Shown in pieces: positions 1-6,220 of a stretch of 11,749 bases of DNA. Source of the DNA: Prolixibacteraceae bacterium UBA6029 (GTDB taxonomy: Bacteria; Bacteroidota; Bacteroidia; Bacteroidales; Prolixibacteraceae). The stretch covers positions 1 to 11,749 of the forward strand of contig DIZL01000038.1 of NCBI GenBank assembly GCA_002429385.1. The letters are read 5' to 3'. The position numbers and the translations under genes were made by a program. The notes under the pieces are model-generated. The model worked only from the letters and a program-made list of their open reading frames with translations. It was not told the DNA's origin and did not search any database. Position 1 is the stretch's first letter, and each line of letters opens with the position of its first letter.

Positions 1-153
1 TAAATGCGGATTTAAGGTATTTAGAAATATATTGGGTTTATGGGTGGCTAACCAGATAAGGTTTCTTAGTGATTGTGGATGGTGGACGGGATGGATGGGT
101 GATATCTATTGTTTGATCTTTTCTTAGGAGAGGAGCTTAGTTGACCATCCAAT

Positions 154-513
154 TTATTGATTAGTAAATTGAGATTTTCTATCCAAATAATCACCCAACA
201 GGGCACCAAAACCGATTAAGCTTGCACTTAACACCAGGATAACAGGATGTTTAAGATTATACATGGAAATTAATGTTGCGAATATTAACCCAATTGCACT
301 GTAACTCATCAGTAATTTAAAAGCGCTTTTACGGACCAATGAAATGTAAACGGCAATTTTTGAAGCGAGCATAATTCCAATTAAACCGCCTGCAATTGCA
401 CCTGTAAATATTCCGTTTGGTCTGATCATCTTGCTTCCTGCTATCGAAGAAGCAACAATCAGTAAACCACAGATTAAACAAAACCCGATAAACAATTTTA
501 TTTTTCGCATCAT
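154..513 (-). CDS. Small four-helix integral membrane protein, function unknown
   Basis: I do not recognise a named family. The 119-residue product is almost entirely hydrophobic, with four likely membrane segments at about residues 6-25, 35-57, 65-85 and 89-107. Helices 2 and 4 contain Gly/Ala-rich small-residue patterns (GAIAGGLIG and LIGFGALLG) of the kind that pack helices tightly. A short charged tail (DYLDRKSQ) follows. The frame is open upstream to an ATG at 549, but a Bacteroidota-type promoter-like sequence at 520-550 overlaps that longer version, so I place the start at the ATG-ATG pair at 513/510. The gene is monocistronic: it lies 58-94 bases beyond the end of the mutS-like gene, depending on the start taken, and has no partner on its other side. 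It superficially resembles small TMEM14-like four-helix proteins, but I cannot support that assignment. Confidence 0.7.
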   Translation of the reverse strand: MMRKIKLFIGFCLICGLLIVASSIAGSKMIRPNGIFTGAIAGGLIGIMLASKIAVYISLVRKSAFKLLMSYSAIGLIFATLISMYNLKHPVILVLSASLIGFGALLGDYLDRKSQFTNQ

Positions 514-519
514 TAAATG

Positions 520-550
520 TAAATTTAAGATAGTTTTCTGAAACTGCAAA
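520..550 (-). promoter_or_regulatory. Promoter-like sequence for the small membrane protein
   Basis: Read on the minus strand, TTTG (550-547) is followed by a 19-base spacer and then TAAATTTA (527-520). This matches the Bacteroidota pattern TTTG-N19-TAnnTTTG except for the final base. The ATG at 513 begins only six bases after the box, so transcription would start on or next to the start codon, giving a leaderless or almost leaderless mRNA. AT-rich DNA makes chance matches likely. Confidence 0.4.
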
Positions 551-607
551 AGACAAAGTTCTGAATGGTATCGAAAGGGGTCTTGTGGTCAACCGAGATG
601 CATCTGC

Positions 608-2398
608 TTATGGAATTATCCCCATTTTTTTCATGAGGAAGGTGGCGTTCATGGTGCGGGTTACACCGTTGGAGAGCTTGTAGTCGAAGGTCAGTTCGTC
701 GTCGTGGAGCTGGACCTCGAAGCACTGGTTTTTGATAGCGGAAGGGTAGAGGGTTGACAGATCGGTGAGACTAAGGTCGTGGGTGGCAACAATTCCATGT
801 GTATTTAATGCAATCAGCTGGTTGATCAGGGCTTTTGAGCCGTTTAGCTTGTCGGTGGAGTTGGTTCCTTTGAGCATCTCGTCGATAATGACCAGCAGGT
901 TTTCGCCTTTCCGCAGCATATTGAGCAGGGTCTGAAGCCTTAACAGTTCGGCATAGAAGTATGATTCGTCGTTCATCAGGTTATCCGATGTGCGCATGTT
1001 GGTGTAGAGCCGAACGGGGCTGAAACAGAAGCTTTGGGCGTATACTTTACATCCGGTGGATGCAAGTACCAGATTGATGCCCACAGTGCGCAGAAAGGTG
1101 CTTTTGCCGGCCATATTGGCGCCTGTGATGATGACTATCTGCTCGTTCTTAATGATCTGGAATGAATTGTGTACACAGCGTGTTTCGTCGATCAGGGGGT
1201 GACCCATTTCACTGGCTTCGAACCTGAATTCAGCACCGGAGAGGGTAGGGGCCGTCCATTCGGGATGGTTGTAATTGCAGTTTGCCAAGCTGATCAGGGC
1301 ATCCGTTTCGGCAATGACTTCAAACCAGCGGGGTAGAACGCCCGCATAGTCTTTCTGCCATTTGTTGAGTTTTACCAAACAGCCGATATCCCAAAGGAAA
1401 ATGGAATCGAGTATAAACCCGACCAGTATATTTTTGCTGTAATCGAATTGATCGAGTATTTTTTGCAGTTCGGAAGTGATCGTACTGGCCGTTTTCCCCT
1501 GGTGCGCGAGTTGTTCTTTCAGCGATAACAGGCAGCTGCTTTTAAAGTCGAACGTTTCGATTTGCCTGAGCATTTCGACATAACGGCTGAGCAGCTTGCC
1601 CTGACTCTCGAATTTCAGGTGGAATTTTATAATTGTTTTAATGTAAAGCCCTGTTGTAATCCATTGCGCAAAAAACAGCCACTTGTAAAATGAATGAGAA
1701 TCGATGCCCGTAATGCTTATTCCAATCAGGAGAAGGGTCAGCGCAGGAAGCAGTATTCGTAAATATTTCAGGAGGGCAACCGATTTGAGCGGTATTACCT
1801 GATCGATTGATTCGTTGTAAAGATCTTTCGTGCCATCGGTTTCCATCCCTTTGGCCATGAAGTTTTGTCTCCAAGTGAATTCTTCGGCAAGCTCCCGGAT
1901 ACCATCCTGTCTGTTCCTGATGTCTTCGGAGGTGCGATTTGTCTGTTTCAAGAGTGTCGCCAATTGGTTTTTGCCTTGCCGGGTAATTGTTCTGTTCAGG
2001 AATTGAAACATAGATCCGCTGCCAAACAGATCCAGGTCGTAACTATAGTCATGGTGTGGGTCGGTAAATTCGTTTCCGGGATCAAAAGCGGTGTAATTGT
2101 GTTTCAGGGCTTCAATTTCATTTCGATTGATCTGCACCAGGCGTTGGTTGAACAGTTGTTGCTTTTCGGTCTGAATGAATTGTTTGATCAGGATAAAAAA
2201 GGCGATCATCAGGAGGAGTGCAACACCGATTGCCAGCAGGTTGCTGACTGGATTGAGGTAGTAGTAAGCGGGGAAAATGCCTGTAAAACAGATGAAACGC
2301 GCGAGTGCCAGGAGTTTTAATTGTTTCTTTCCAGAGTCGGACAAGGCCTGGTATTGACTGGCAAGTTGCCCGTAGGTGTGTAGGATTTCTGCGTTCAT
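608..2398 (-). CDS. Membrane-anchored MutS-like ATPase (not the mismatch-repair MutS)
   Basis: The 596-residue protein has the MutS C-terminal ABC-type ATPase: Walker A GANMAGKST (426-434), the MutS signature region around residues 466-485 (MRTSDNLMNDESYF), Walker B LLVIIDE (501-507) followed by the MutS-typical GTNS (511-514), and the switch histidine in ATHD (538-541). A segment near 121-150 (DLFGSGSMFQFLNRT) resembles the start of the MutS core domain. It lacks the N-terminal mismatch-reading domain of MutS1 and has no Smr nuclease domain. It also has hydrophobic segments at about 30-45, 52-73, 207-230 and 238-255, which predict membrane anchoring. Bacteroidota often carry such proteins under the label 'MutS-related'; their role is unknown, and annotating this one as mismatch repair would be wrong. 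The start ATG overlaps the stop of the PAP2 gene (ATGA), implying coupled translation. Its GC content is visibly higher than that of the acyltransferase gene. Confidence 0.88.
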   Translation of the reverse strand: MNAEILHTYGQLASQYQALSDSGKKQLKLLALARFICFTGIFPAYYYLNPVSNLLAIGVALLLMIAFFILIKQFIQTEKQQLFNQRLVQINRNEIEALKHNYTAFDPGNEFTDPHHDYSYDLDLFGSGSMFQFLNRTITRQGKNQLATLLKQTNRTSEDIRNRQDGIRELAEEFTWRQNFMAKGMETDGTKDLYNESIDQVIPLKSVALLKYLRILLPALTLLLIGISITGIDSHSFYKWLFFAQWITTGLYIKTIIKFHLKFESQGKLLSRYVEMLRQIETFDFKSSCLLSLKEQLAHQGKTASTITSELQKILDQFDYSKNILVGFILDSIFLWDIGCLVKLNKWQKDYAGVLPRWFEVIAETDALISLANCNYNHPEWTAPTLSGAEFRFEASEMGHPLIDETRCVHNSFQIIKNEQIVIITGANMAGKSTFLRTVGINLVLASTGCKVYAQSFCFSPVRLYTNMRTSDNLMNDESYFYAELLRLQTLLNMLRKGENLLVIIDEMLKGTNSTDKLNGSKALINQLIALNTHGIVATHDLSLTDLSTLYPSAIKNQCFEVQLHDDELTFDYKLSNGVTRTMNATFLMKKMGIIP

Positions 2399-3084
2399 GA
2401 AGTGAAAAACAGATATTTGGTAAGCCGGTCGATGGTTATCAGTATGGTTGACACATAAATTACAAGAAACAGAACCAGGTACATCAGATTCTCGCGTGAA
2501 ACAGCTGTTCTTTTTATTTCAGGAATGCTTGAGGAAAAGTAACGTTTCTGAACGAACACCATGAGCTGGTAAAATGCCAGACCAGATAAGATTCCCCAAA
2601 TCCAGCCGGTAAGGATATCGCCGGGGTAATGAAGTCCGATGTAGATGCGGGTGTATGAAACCAGTACCGCCCAGGTAAAAATGAGGATGGTATATATCTG
2701 ATTTTTGAATAGCCTGGCTGTGATGATTGCCATAGTAAAGCTGTTGGCCGCGTGGGCTGAGAAGAACCCGTAAGCCCCGCCGCGGGTGTAGACATTGTGT
2801 ACCAAACTGCCAAGGACTGGATCTTGTGTGGGACGCCAGCGTTGTACCATATTTTTAATTAAACCTGAAAACTGATCGCTTACGACAATGGCAAGCACAA
2901 TAGCAATCAGGATGTAAATGGAATTTTTCTTGTAAGTTTTAATGATGACATAGATGATCAGCATGTAAAACGGTATCCAGATCTCGATACTGGTAAACAG
3001 GGTGACCGCCTTGTCCCAGAACCCGTTATGAAAGCTGTTCAGAAACAGTAAGAGTGATTGATCTATTTGCTTGAGTTCTTCCAT
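2395..3084 (-). CDS. PAP2-family membrane phosphatase
   Basis: This 229-residue polytopic membrane protein has all three acid-phosphatase motifs of the PAP2 superfamily: K-x6-RP (K77, R84, P85), the central SAH variant of SGH (S109-A110-H111) and R-x5-H-x3-D (R146, H152, D156). H111 and H152 would be the acid/base and nucleophilic histidines. Hydrophobic stretches at about 35-50, 54-72, 112-124, 129-143, 158-178 and 199-218 fit a six-helix fold with the active site at the periplasmic face. Known relatives remove phosphate from undecaprenyl pyrophosphate, phosphatidylglycerol phosphate or lipid A; the sequence does not show which substrate applies here. It lies 45 bases after obg and overlaps the MutS-like gene by four bases. 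A weak box (TAACTTTA, 3113-3106) in the 45-base gap could give extra transcription, but no matching upstream element is evident. Confidence 0.88.
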   Translation of the reverse strand: MEELKQIDQSLLLFLNSFHNGFWDKAVTLFTSIEIWIPFYMLIIYVIIKTYKKNSIYILIAIVLAIVVSDQFSGLIKNMVQRWRPTQDPVLGSLVHNVYTRGGAYGFFSAHAANSFTMAIITARLFKNQIYTILIFTWAVLVSYTRIYIGLHYPGDILTGWIWGILSGLAFYQLMVFVQKRYFSSSIPEIKRTAVSRENLMYLVLFLVIYVSTILITIDRLTKYLFFTS

Positions 3085-3129
3085 GATATCAGTGGCTAGA
3101 GTGCCTAAAGTTAAATGAAATATTGACGA

Positions 3130-4149
3130 TTAGATATTCAAATCTTCACTCTGCGAAGTTGGGTTGTTCAGTATTTGCCAGATTTTATCCTTTAATTGAG
3201 TGATTCCCTGCCCGGTGATGGATGAAATGAACAGATGCGGAATGTCTTTGAGTTGTTCGCTGATCTCAACTTTCAATTCCTCGTCGAGGTAATCGCTTTT
3301 GCTGATCACCAGGAAACGCTCTTTATCGAGTAATTCAGGATTGTATTGCTGCAACTCATTCATCAGGATATTGAATTCCTTACGGTAATCTTTTGCATCC
3401 GCCGGAACCATAAACAGGAGCATCGAATTACGCTCGATATGACGCAGAAAGCGAAGACCAAGACCTTTACCTTCATGAGCGCCCTCAATAATTCCAGGGA
3501 TATCAGCCATTACAAACGACTGATTGTCGCGGTAGCTGACAATGCCCAGATTTGGAACCAATGTTGTAAAGGGGTAATCGGCGATTTTAGGTTTGGCAGC
3601 CGATACCACCGAAAGCAAGGTTGATTTCCCTGCACTTGGGAAACCTACCAGACCAACATCGGCCAGGATTTTTAATTCGAGAGTAAACCAGCCTTCGGTG
3701 AATTCTTCACCAGGTTGGGCAAATCGTGGGGTTTGCTGAGTGGCTGATTTAAAATGAACATTACCCTGACCACCTCTGCCGCCCTGAGCAATAATTTTTG
3801 ATTCACCTTCTTTGGTGATTTCAAAAAGGAATTCACCTGTTTCGGCATCTTTTGCCACAGTGCCAAGCGGAACGTCCAGATAAACATCTTCACCGTCGGC
3901 TCCACTGCTGCATTGTTTACCACCGGATTCGCCATGACCCGCATAAACGTGTCTGCGGTATTTTAAATGAAGCAGGGTCCACATTTGCGGATTACCCTGA
4001 AGGATAATATGACCTCCGCGACCACCATCACCACCGTCAGGACCACCTTTGGGCTCGGATTTTTCTCTGCGGAAATGTGCTGAGCCAGGGCCTCCATTGC
4101 CTGACCTGCAATATATTTTAACGTAATCAACAAAATTAGTATCTGCCAT
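3130..4149 (-). CDS. obgE: Obg-family GTPase (ribosome assembly)
   Basis: The N-terminal glycine-rich Obg fold is clear in residues 1-160, with runs such as GGPDGGDGGRGG around 35-46. The G domain follows: G1 GFPSAGKST (169-177), G2 at T195-T196, G3 DIPG (216-219), G4 SKSD (283-286) and G5 near SSIT (309-312). Obg proteins bind the large ribosomal subunit during its assembly and respond to guanine nucleotides. The 339-residue length lacks the extra C-terminal domain of Firmicutes Obg, as is usual in Gram-negative bacteria. Two positions depart from the textbook motifs: Ser172 where GFPNAGKS has Asn, and Ser283 in place of the Asn of NKxD; both look like lineage variants rather than damage. 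It follows adk in the same direction, but an intrinsic terminator lies between them, so obg probably also has its own promoter within the repeat-containing gap. Confidence 0.97.
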   Translation of the reverse strand: MADTNFVDYVKIYCRSGNGGPGSAHFRREKSEPKGGPDGGDGGRGGHIILQGNPQMWTLLHLKYRRHVYAGHGESGGKQCSSGADGEDVYLDVPLGTVAKDAETGEFLFEITKEGESKIIAQGGRGGQGNVHFKSATQQTPRFAQPGEEFTEGWFTLELKILADVGLVGFPSAGKSTLLSVVSAAKPKIADYPFTTLVPNLGIVSYRDNQSFVMADIPGIIEGAHEGKGLGLRFLRHIERNSMLLFMVPADAKDYRKEFNILMNELQQYNPELLDKERFLVISKSDYLDEELKVEISEQLKDIPHLFISSITGQGITQLKDKIWQILNNPTSQSEDLNI

Positions 4150-4156
4150 CGAAAAG

Positions 4157-4205
4157 AAGTTTCAAGTTCAAAGTTTCAAGTTCAAAGTTCCAGGTTTCAA
4201 GTTCC
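4157..4205. repeat. 14-base tandem repeat (AAGTTTCAAGTTCA) and degenerate copy
   Basis: Two exact 14-base copies, AAGTTTCAAGTTCA, lie at 4157-4170 and 4171-4184. A diverged continuation at 4185-4205 begins AAGTTCCAGG and ends TTTCAAGTTCC. The array ends 8 bases before the obg start codon on the minus strand. On that strand each unit reads as alternating GAACTTGAAAC blocks. Confidence 0.8.
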
Positions 4206-4227
4206 ATGTGTGTGCGAAGGTTCTGGA

Positions 4228-4255
4228 TATTAAATATTGAATATTGGATATTATT
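4228..4255. repeat. Heptamer repeat TATTRRA, four units
   Basis: Four successive 7-base units read TATTAAA, TATTGAA, TATTGGA and TATTATT. This second repeat type has a different sequence and period from the 14-base array 23 bases away. Both sit in the noncoding gap between the adk terminator and obg. Confidence 0.65.
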
Positions 4256-4311
4256 TCAGGTTTCGGGATATGGTTGGTGTCAAATCCCATAATTAAGGGC
4301 GCAATATACAC

Positions 4312-4348
4312 AAAAAAAGACGATCGGACAGCTATCCATTCGTCTTTT
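4312..4348 (-). terminator. Intrinsic terminator after adk
   Basis: A perfect 9-base stem pairs 4315-4323 (AAAAGACGA) with 4340-4348 (TCGTCTTTT). The 16-base loop contains a further GGA/TCC pairing. Read on the minus strand, the stem runs directly into a seven-T tract. It starts 18 bases past the adk stop. The A-rich opposite arm means it could also work in the plus direction. Confidence 0.75.
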
Positions 4349-4366
4349 GTGTTTATTATCAGAATC

Positions 4367-4939
4367 TTATAGCATTGAGACCTTATCACTCAATCGTTGT
4401 GCAATTTCTTCGACAGAACCGGTGCCGTCAATTTTGTAATATTTGTTTTGTGCCTTGTAATATTCTCTTAATGGTTCCGTCTTATCATGGTATATCTTTA
4501 TGCGGTTTTCAATGATCGAAACATCCTGATCGTCCGGCCGACATGAGGTTTTGCCACGGCTGAGCAAACGGTTGATTAATTCTTCTTTCTCAACGGTCAG
4601 ACAGATCATACCAGAAACGTGCGTGTTGTTTTCATCCAATAACAGATCGAGCGCCCTGGCCTGTTCGACCGTCCTGGGGAAGCCATCAAATACATAGCCA
4701 TTGGCATCTGTATTCTCCAGGAGTTTGAGTTTGATCATTCCTATAACGATCGAATCAGGAGCAAGGAAACCTTTGTCGATATAACTCTGAGCTTCCAGTC
4801 CAAGAGGTGTTTTAGCGGCAATCTGGCTCCTCAGTAAATCTCCTGTTGAAAGGTGTATCAGGTTGAATTTTTTAATAAGAAAACTTGCCTGAGTACCTTT
4901 CCCTGCTCCGGGAGGGCCAAATAAAACGATGTTTAACAT
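4367..4939 (-). CDS. adk: Adenylate kinase, short-LID form
   Basis: This 190-residue enzyme interconverts ATP + AMP and 2 ADP in the cytoplasm. The P-loop is GPPGAGKGT (8-16), the AMP-binding region is STGDLLR (31-37), and FDGFPRT (84-90) is the conserved AMP/phosphate segment. The LID region is short: R124 and R128 precede a compact TSCRPDD stretch, and there is no four-cysteine zinc site of the Bacillus type. The ATG at 4939 is the natural start, since the P-loop falls at the expected distance. It lies 15 bases after hpt and is followed by an intrinsic terminator. The order hpt-adk-obg is a familiar one in Bacteroidales (from general knowledge), which supports all three assignments. Confidence 0.97.
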   Translation of the reverse strand: MLNIVLFGPPGAGKGTQASFLIKKFNLIHLSTGDLLRSQIAAKTPLGLEAQSYIDKGFLAPDSIVIGMIKLKLLENTDANGYVFDGFPRTVEQARALDLLLDENNTHVSGMICLTVEKEELINRLLSRGKTSCRPDDQDVSIIENRIKIYHDKTEPLREYYKAQNKYYKIDGTGSVEEIAQRLSDKVSML

Positions 4940-4954
4940 TGTGGATAAATGGGA

Positions 4955-5497
4955 TTACTTTTCAGTTACTTTATAGATGTCAATCAAATTCCGGCCTCTG
5001 CCATTGTAATCCAGTCCGTATCCGACGATGAAGTCATTTGGTATCTCAATTCCAATGTAATCAAGCTGGACTTTAGTCTTGAGTGCATCAGGCTTGAGAA
5101 GCAAGGTTGCGATTTTAATTTCCGCAGGGTTTTTAGCCTGTATCTGTTCGATGGTTTTGGCAATGGTAATACCTGAATCCACGATGTCTTCCAGCACAAT
5201 AATAAGCCGACCAGAAAGGTCTTCGTTCAGCCCGATTAATTCCCTGACATTTCCAGTGGTGTTGGTGCCGGAATAAGATGCCAGTTTGATGAATGATATT
5301 TCGGCGTCGAGCAAAGAAATACGTTTAAAAATTTCGGCAGCGAACATGAAGGAACCATTCAGGATACAGATAAACAATGGATTTTTATCTTTGAAATCAG
5401 CATTCATTTTTTCCGCCATTTCCTCAACAACGGATCTGATCTTTTCATAAGGAATGAATAGTTCAAAATCTCTGTCAATAATCGTTACGTTTTTCAT
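4955..5497 (-). CDS. hpt: Hypoxanthine phosphoribosyltransferase
   Basis: The 180-residue product matches the purine salvage enzymes that join hypoxanthine (and often guanine) to PRPP, giving IMP or GMP. The PRPP-binding loop is VLEDIVDSGIT (101-111), with the acidic pair E103/D104 and the general-base aspartate D107. The flexible loop is SYSGT (74-78), and purine contacts are expected from K135 and the segment FIVGYGLDYNGRGRNL (156-171). DSGIT replaces the more common DTGxT, a conservative change. Whether it accepts guanine as well as hypoxanthine cannot be read from the sequence. It heads the hpt-adk unit and is divergent from purE across a 131-base gap holding a perfect inverted repeat, so purine-dependent control of both directions is plausible. 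Confidence 0.95.
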   Translation of the reverse strand: MKNVTIIDRDFELFIPYEKIRSVVEEMAEKMNADFKDKNPLFICILNGSFMFAAEIFKRISLLDAEISFIKLASYSGTNTTGNVRELIGLNEDLSGRLIIVLEDIVDSGITIAKTIEQIQAKNPAEIKIATLLLKPDALKTKVQLDYIGIEIPNDFIVGYGLDYNGRGRNLIDIYKVTEK

Positions 5498-5546
5498 TAA
5501 GCTATCTGTTGAAAGTATTCAAGGATTGGGATAATTTTTTTCTAAG

Positions 5547-5577
5547 TATTTTTCAATTAATTTTGGCTTGAAAAATA
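5547..5577. promoter_or_regulatory. Perfect 10-base inverted repeat between hpt and purE
   Basis: TATTTTTCAA (5547-5556) and its exact reverse complement TTGAAAAATA (5568-5577) flank an 11-base spacer. The half-site centres are 21 bases apart, about two helical turns, as for an operator bound by a dimer. It lies 50 bases upstream of hpt and 51 bases upstream of purE, almost exactly midway. It could instead form an AU-rich hairpin in the hpt leader. The protein that might bind it is unknown. Confidence 0.5.
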
Positions 5578-5583
5578 AAGCGA

Positions 5584-5604
5584 CAAAGTAACAAAACAAA
5601 TTTA
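5584..5604 (-). promoter_or_regulatory. Candidate hpt -7 boxes
   Basis: On the minus strand TAAATTTG (5604-5597) matches TAnnTTTG exactly, and TTACTTTG (5591-5584) matches at five of the six fixed positions. Neither has a clear TTTG element 19 bases upstream; only TTTT is found there. Use of the second box would start transcription at about 5578, right at the edge of the inverted repeat. AT-rich context keeps confidence low. Confidence 0.25.
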
Positions 5605-5628
5605 TACTGGAAAATTAAATTTTAAAAC

Positions 5629-6135
5629 ATGGAACCAAAGGTAAGCATCATCATGGGGAGTACATCCGATTTTAGTGTTATGGAAGCGACAGCTAAACTG
5701 CTGGATGAGTTTGAGATCCCATTCGAAATCAATGCTTTGTCGGCTCACCGCACACCTGAAGCTGTTGAACTGTTTGCCAAAGGAGCCAAAGGCCGTGGGA
5801 TACAGGTGATTATTGCTGCGGCAGGAATGGCAGCTCATTTGCCGGGGGTAATTGCTGCAATGACCACTCTGCCAGTCATCGGTGTGCCTATAAATGCTAC
5901 CCTTAGCGGAATGGATTCACTTTTAGCCATTGTACAGATGCCTCCGGGAATTCCAGTGGCTACAGTAGCTGTGAATGGAGCGCAAAATGCTGGTATACTG
6001 GCAGTTCAGATGATGGCGCTTGGCGATGCTGAATTATCAGTTAAACTTGAATCGTTTAAGGAATCTCTGAAAATTAAAATTGAAAAAGCGAATAAAGATC
6101 TTACTGAAATAAAATTCAGATTTAAAACAAATTAG
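5629..6135 (+). CDS. purE: N5-CAIR mutase (class I PurE)
   Basis: The 168-residue protein carries out step 6 of de novo purine synthesis, converting N5-carboxyaminoimidazole ribonucleotide (made by PurK) to CAIR. Diagnostic segments are GSTSD (10-14), SAHRTP (38-43, with catalytic-type H40), AAAGMAAHLPG (63-73), GMDSLLAIVQMP (94-105) and NAGILA (120-125). The AAHLPG sequence, rather than the different motif of class II AIR carboxylases, marks it as class I. No purK is seen in the window, so the partner must be encoded elsewhere. The last 30 or so residues are a charged Lys/Glu-rich tail typical of the family. It is alone on its strand, divergent from hpt, with an 85-base gap before the next gene that contains a terminator-like hairpin. 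Confidence 0.96.
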   Translation: MEPKVSIIMGSTSDFSVMEATAKLLDEFEIPFEINALSAHRTPEAVELFAKGAKGRGIQVIIAAAGMAAHLPGVIAAMTTLPVIGVPINATLSGMDSLLAIVQMPPGIPVATVAVNGAQNAGILAVQMMALGDAELSVKLESFKESLKIKIEKANKDLTEIKFRFKTN

Positions 6136-6180
6136 ACTTGTCTCGTAAGTAGAAAAGTCGTAACTTATATGCAATGAATG

Positions 6181-6207
6181 AGTTCCCGTATTTATTCGGG
6201 ACTTTAT
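6181..6207 (+). terminator. Weak terminator-like hairpin after purE
   Basis: A GC core CCCG (6185-6188) pairs with CGGG (6197-6200), extended by two further pairs with one bulged T, over an 8-base AT loop. It is followed by ACTTTAT rather than a good T tract. It sits 46 bases past the purE stop and 14 bases before the next ATG, so it may end purE transcripts or lie in the leader of the barrel gene. Confidence 0.35.
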
Positions 6208-6220
6208 CAGCATCTATGTT

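Noticed and set aside
2..128. Open frame entering from the left edge on the plus strand, ending at the TAG at 126-128
   Set aside because: About 40 codons with no recognisable motif and an unusual Trp/Gly-rich composition; it is indistinguishable from chance.
1865..2320. 151-codon open frame on the plus strand
   Set aside because: It lies wholly inside the MutS-like gene on the opposite strand, shows no recognisable domain, and the minus-strand protein has clear motifs.
608..2398. Annotation as the mismatch-repair protein MutS
   Set aside because: The mismatch-recognition domain is missing, the protein is short and it has membrane segments; only the ATPase and part of the core match.
4168..4389. 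73-codon minus-strand frame between adk and obg
   Set aside because: It runs through the terminator and both tandem repeats, so it is better explained as noncoding repeat DNA.
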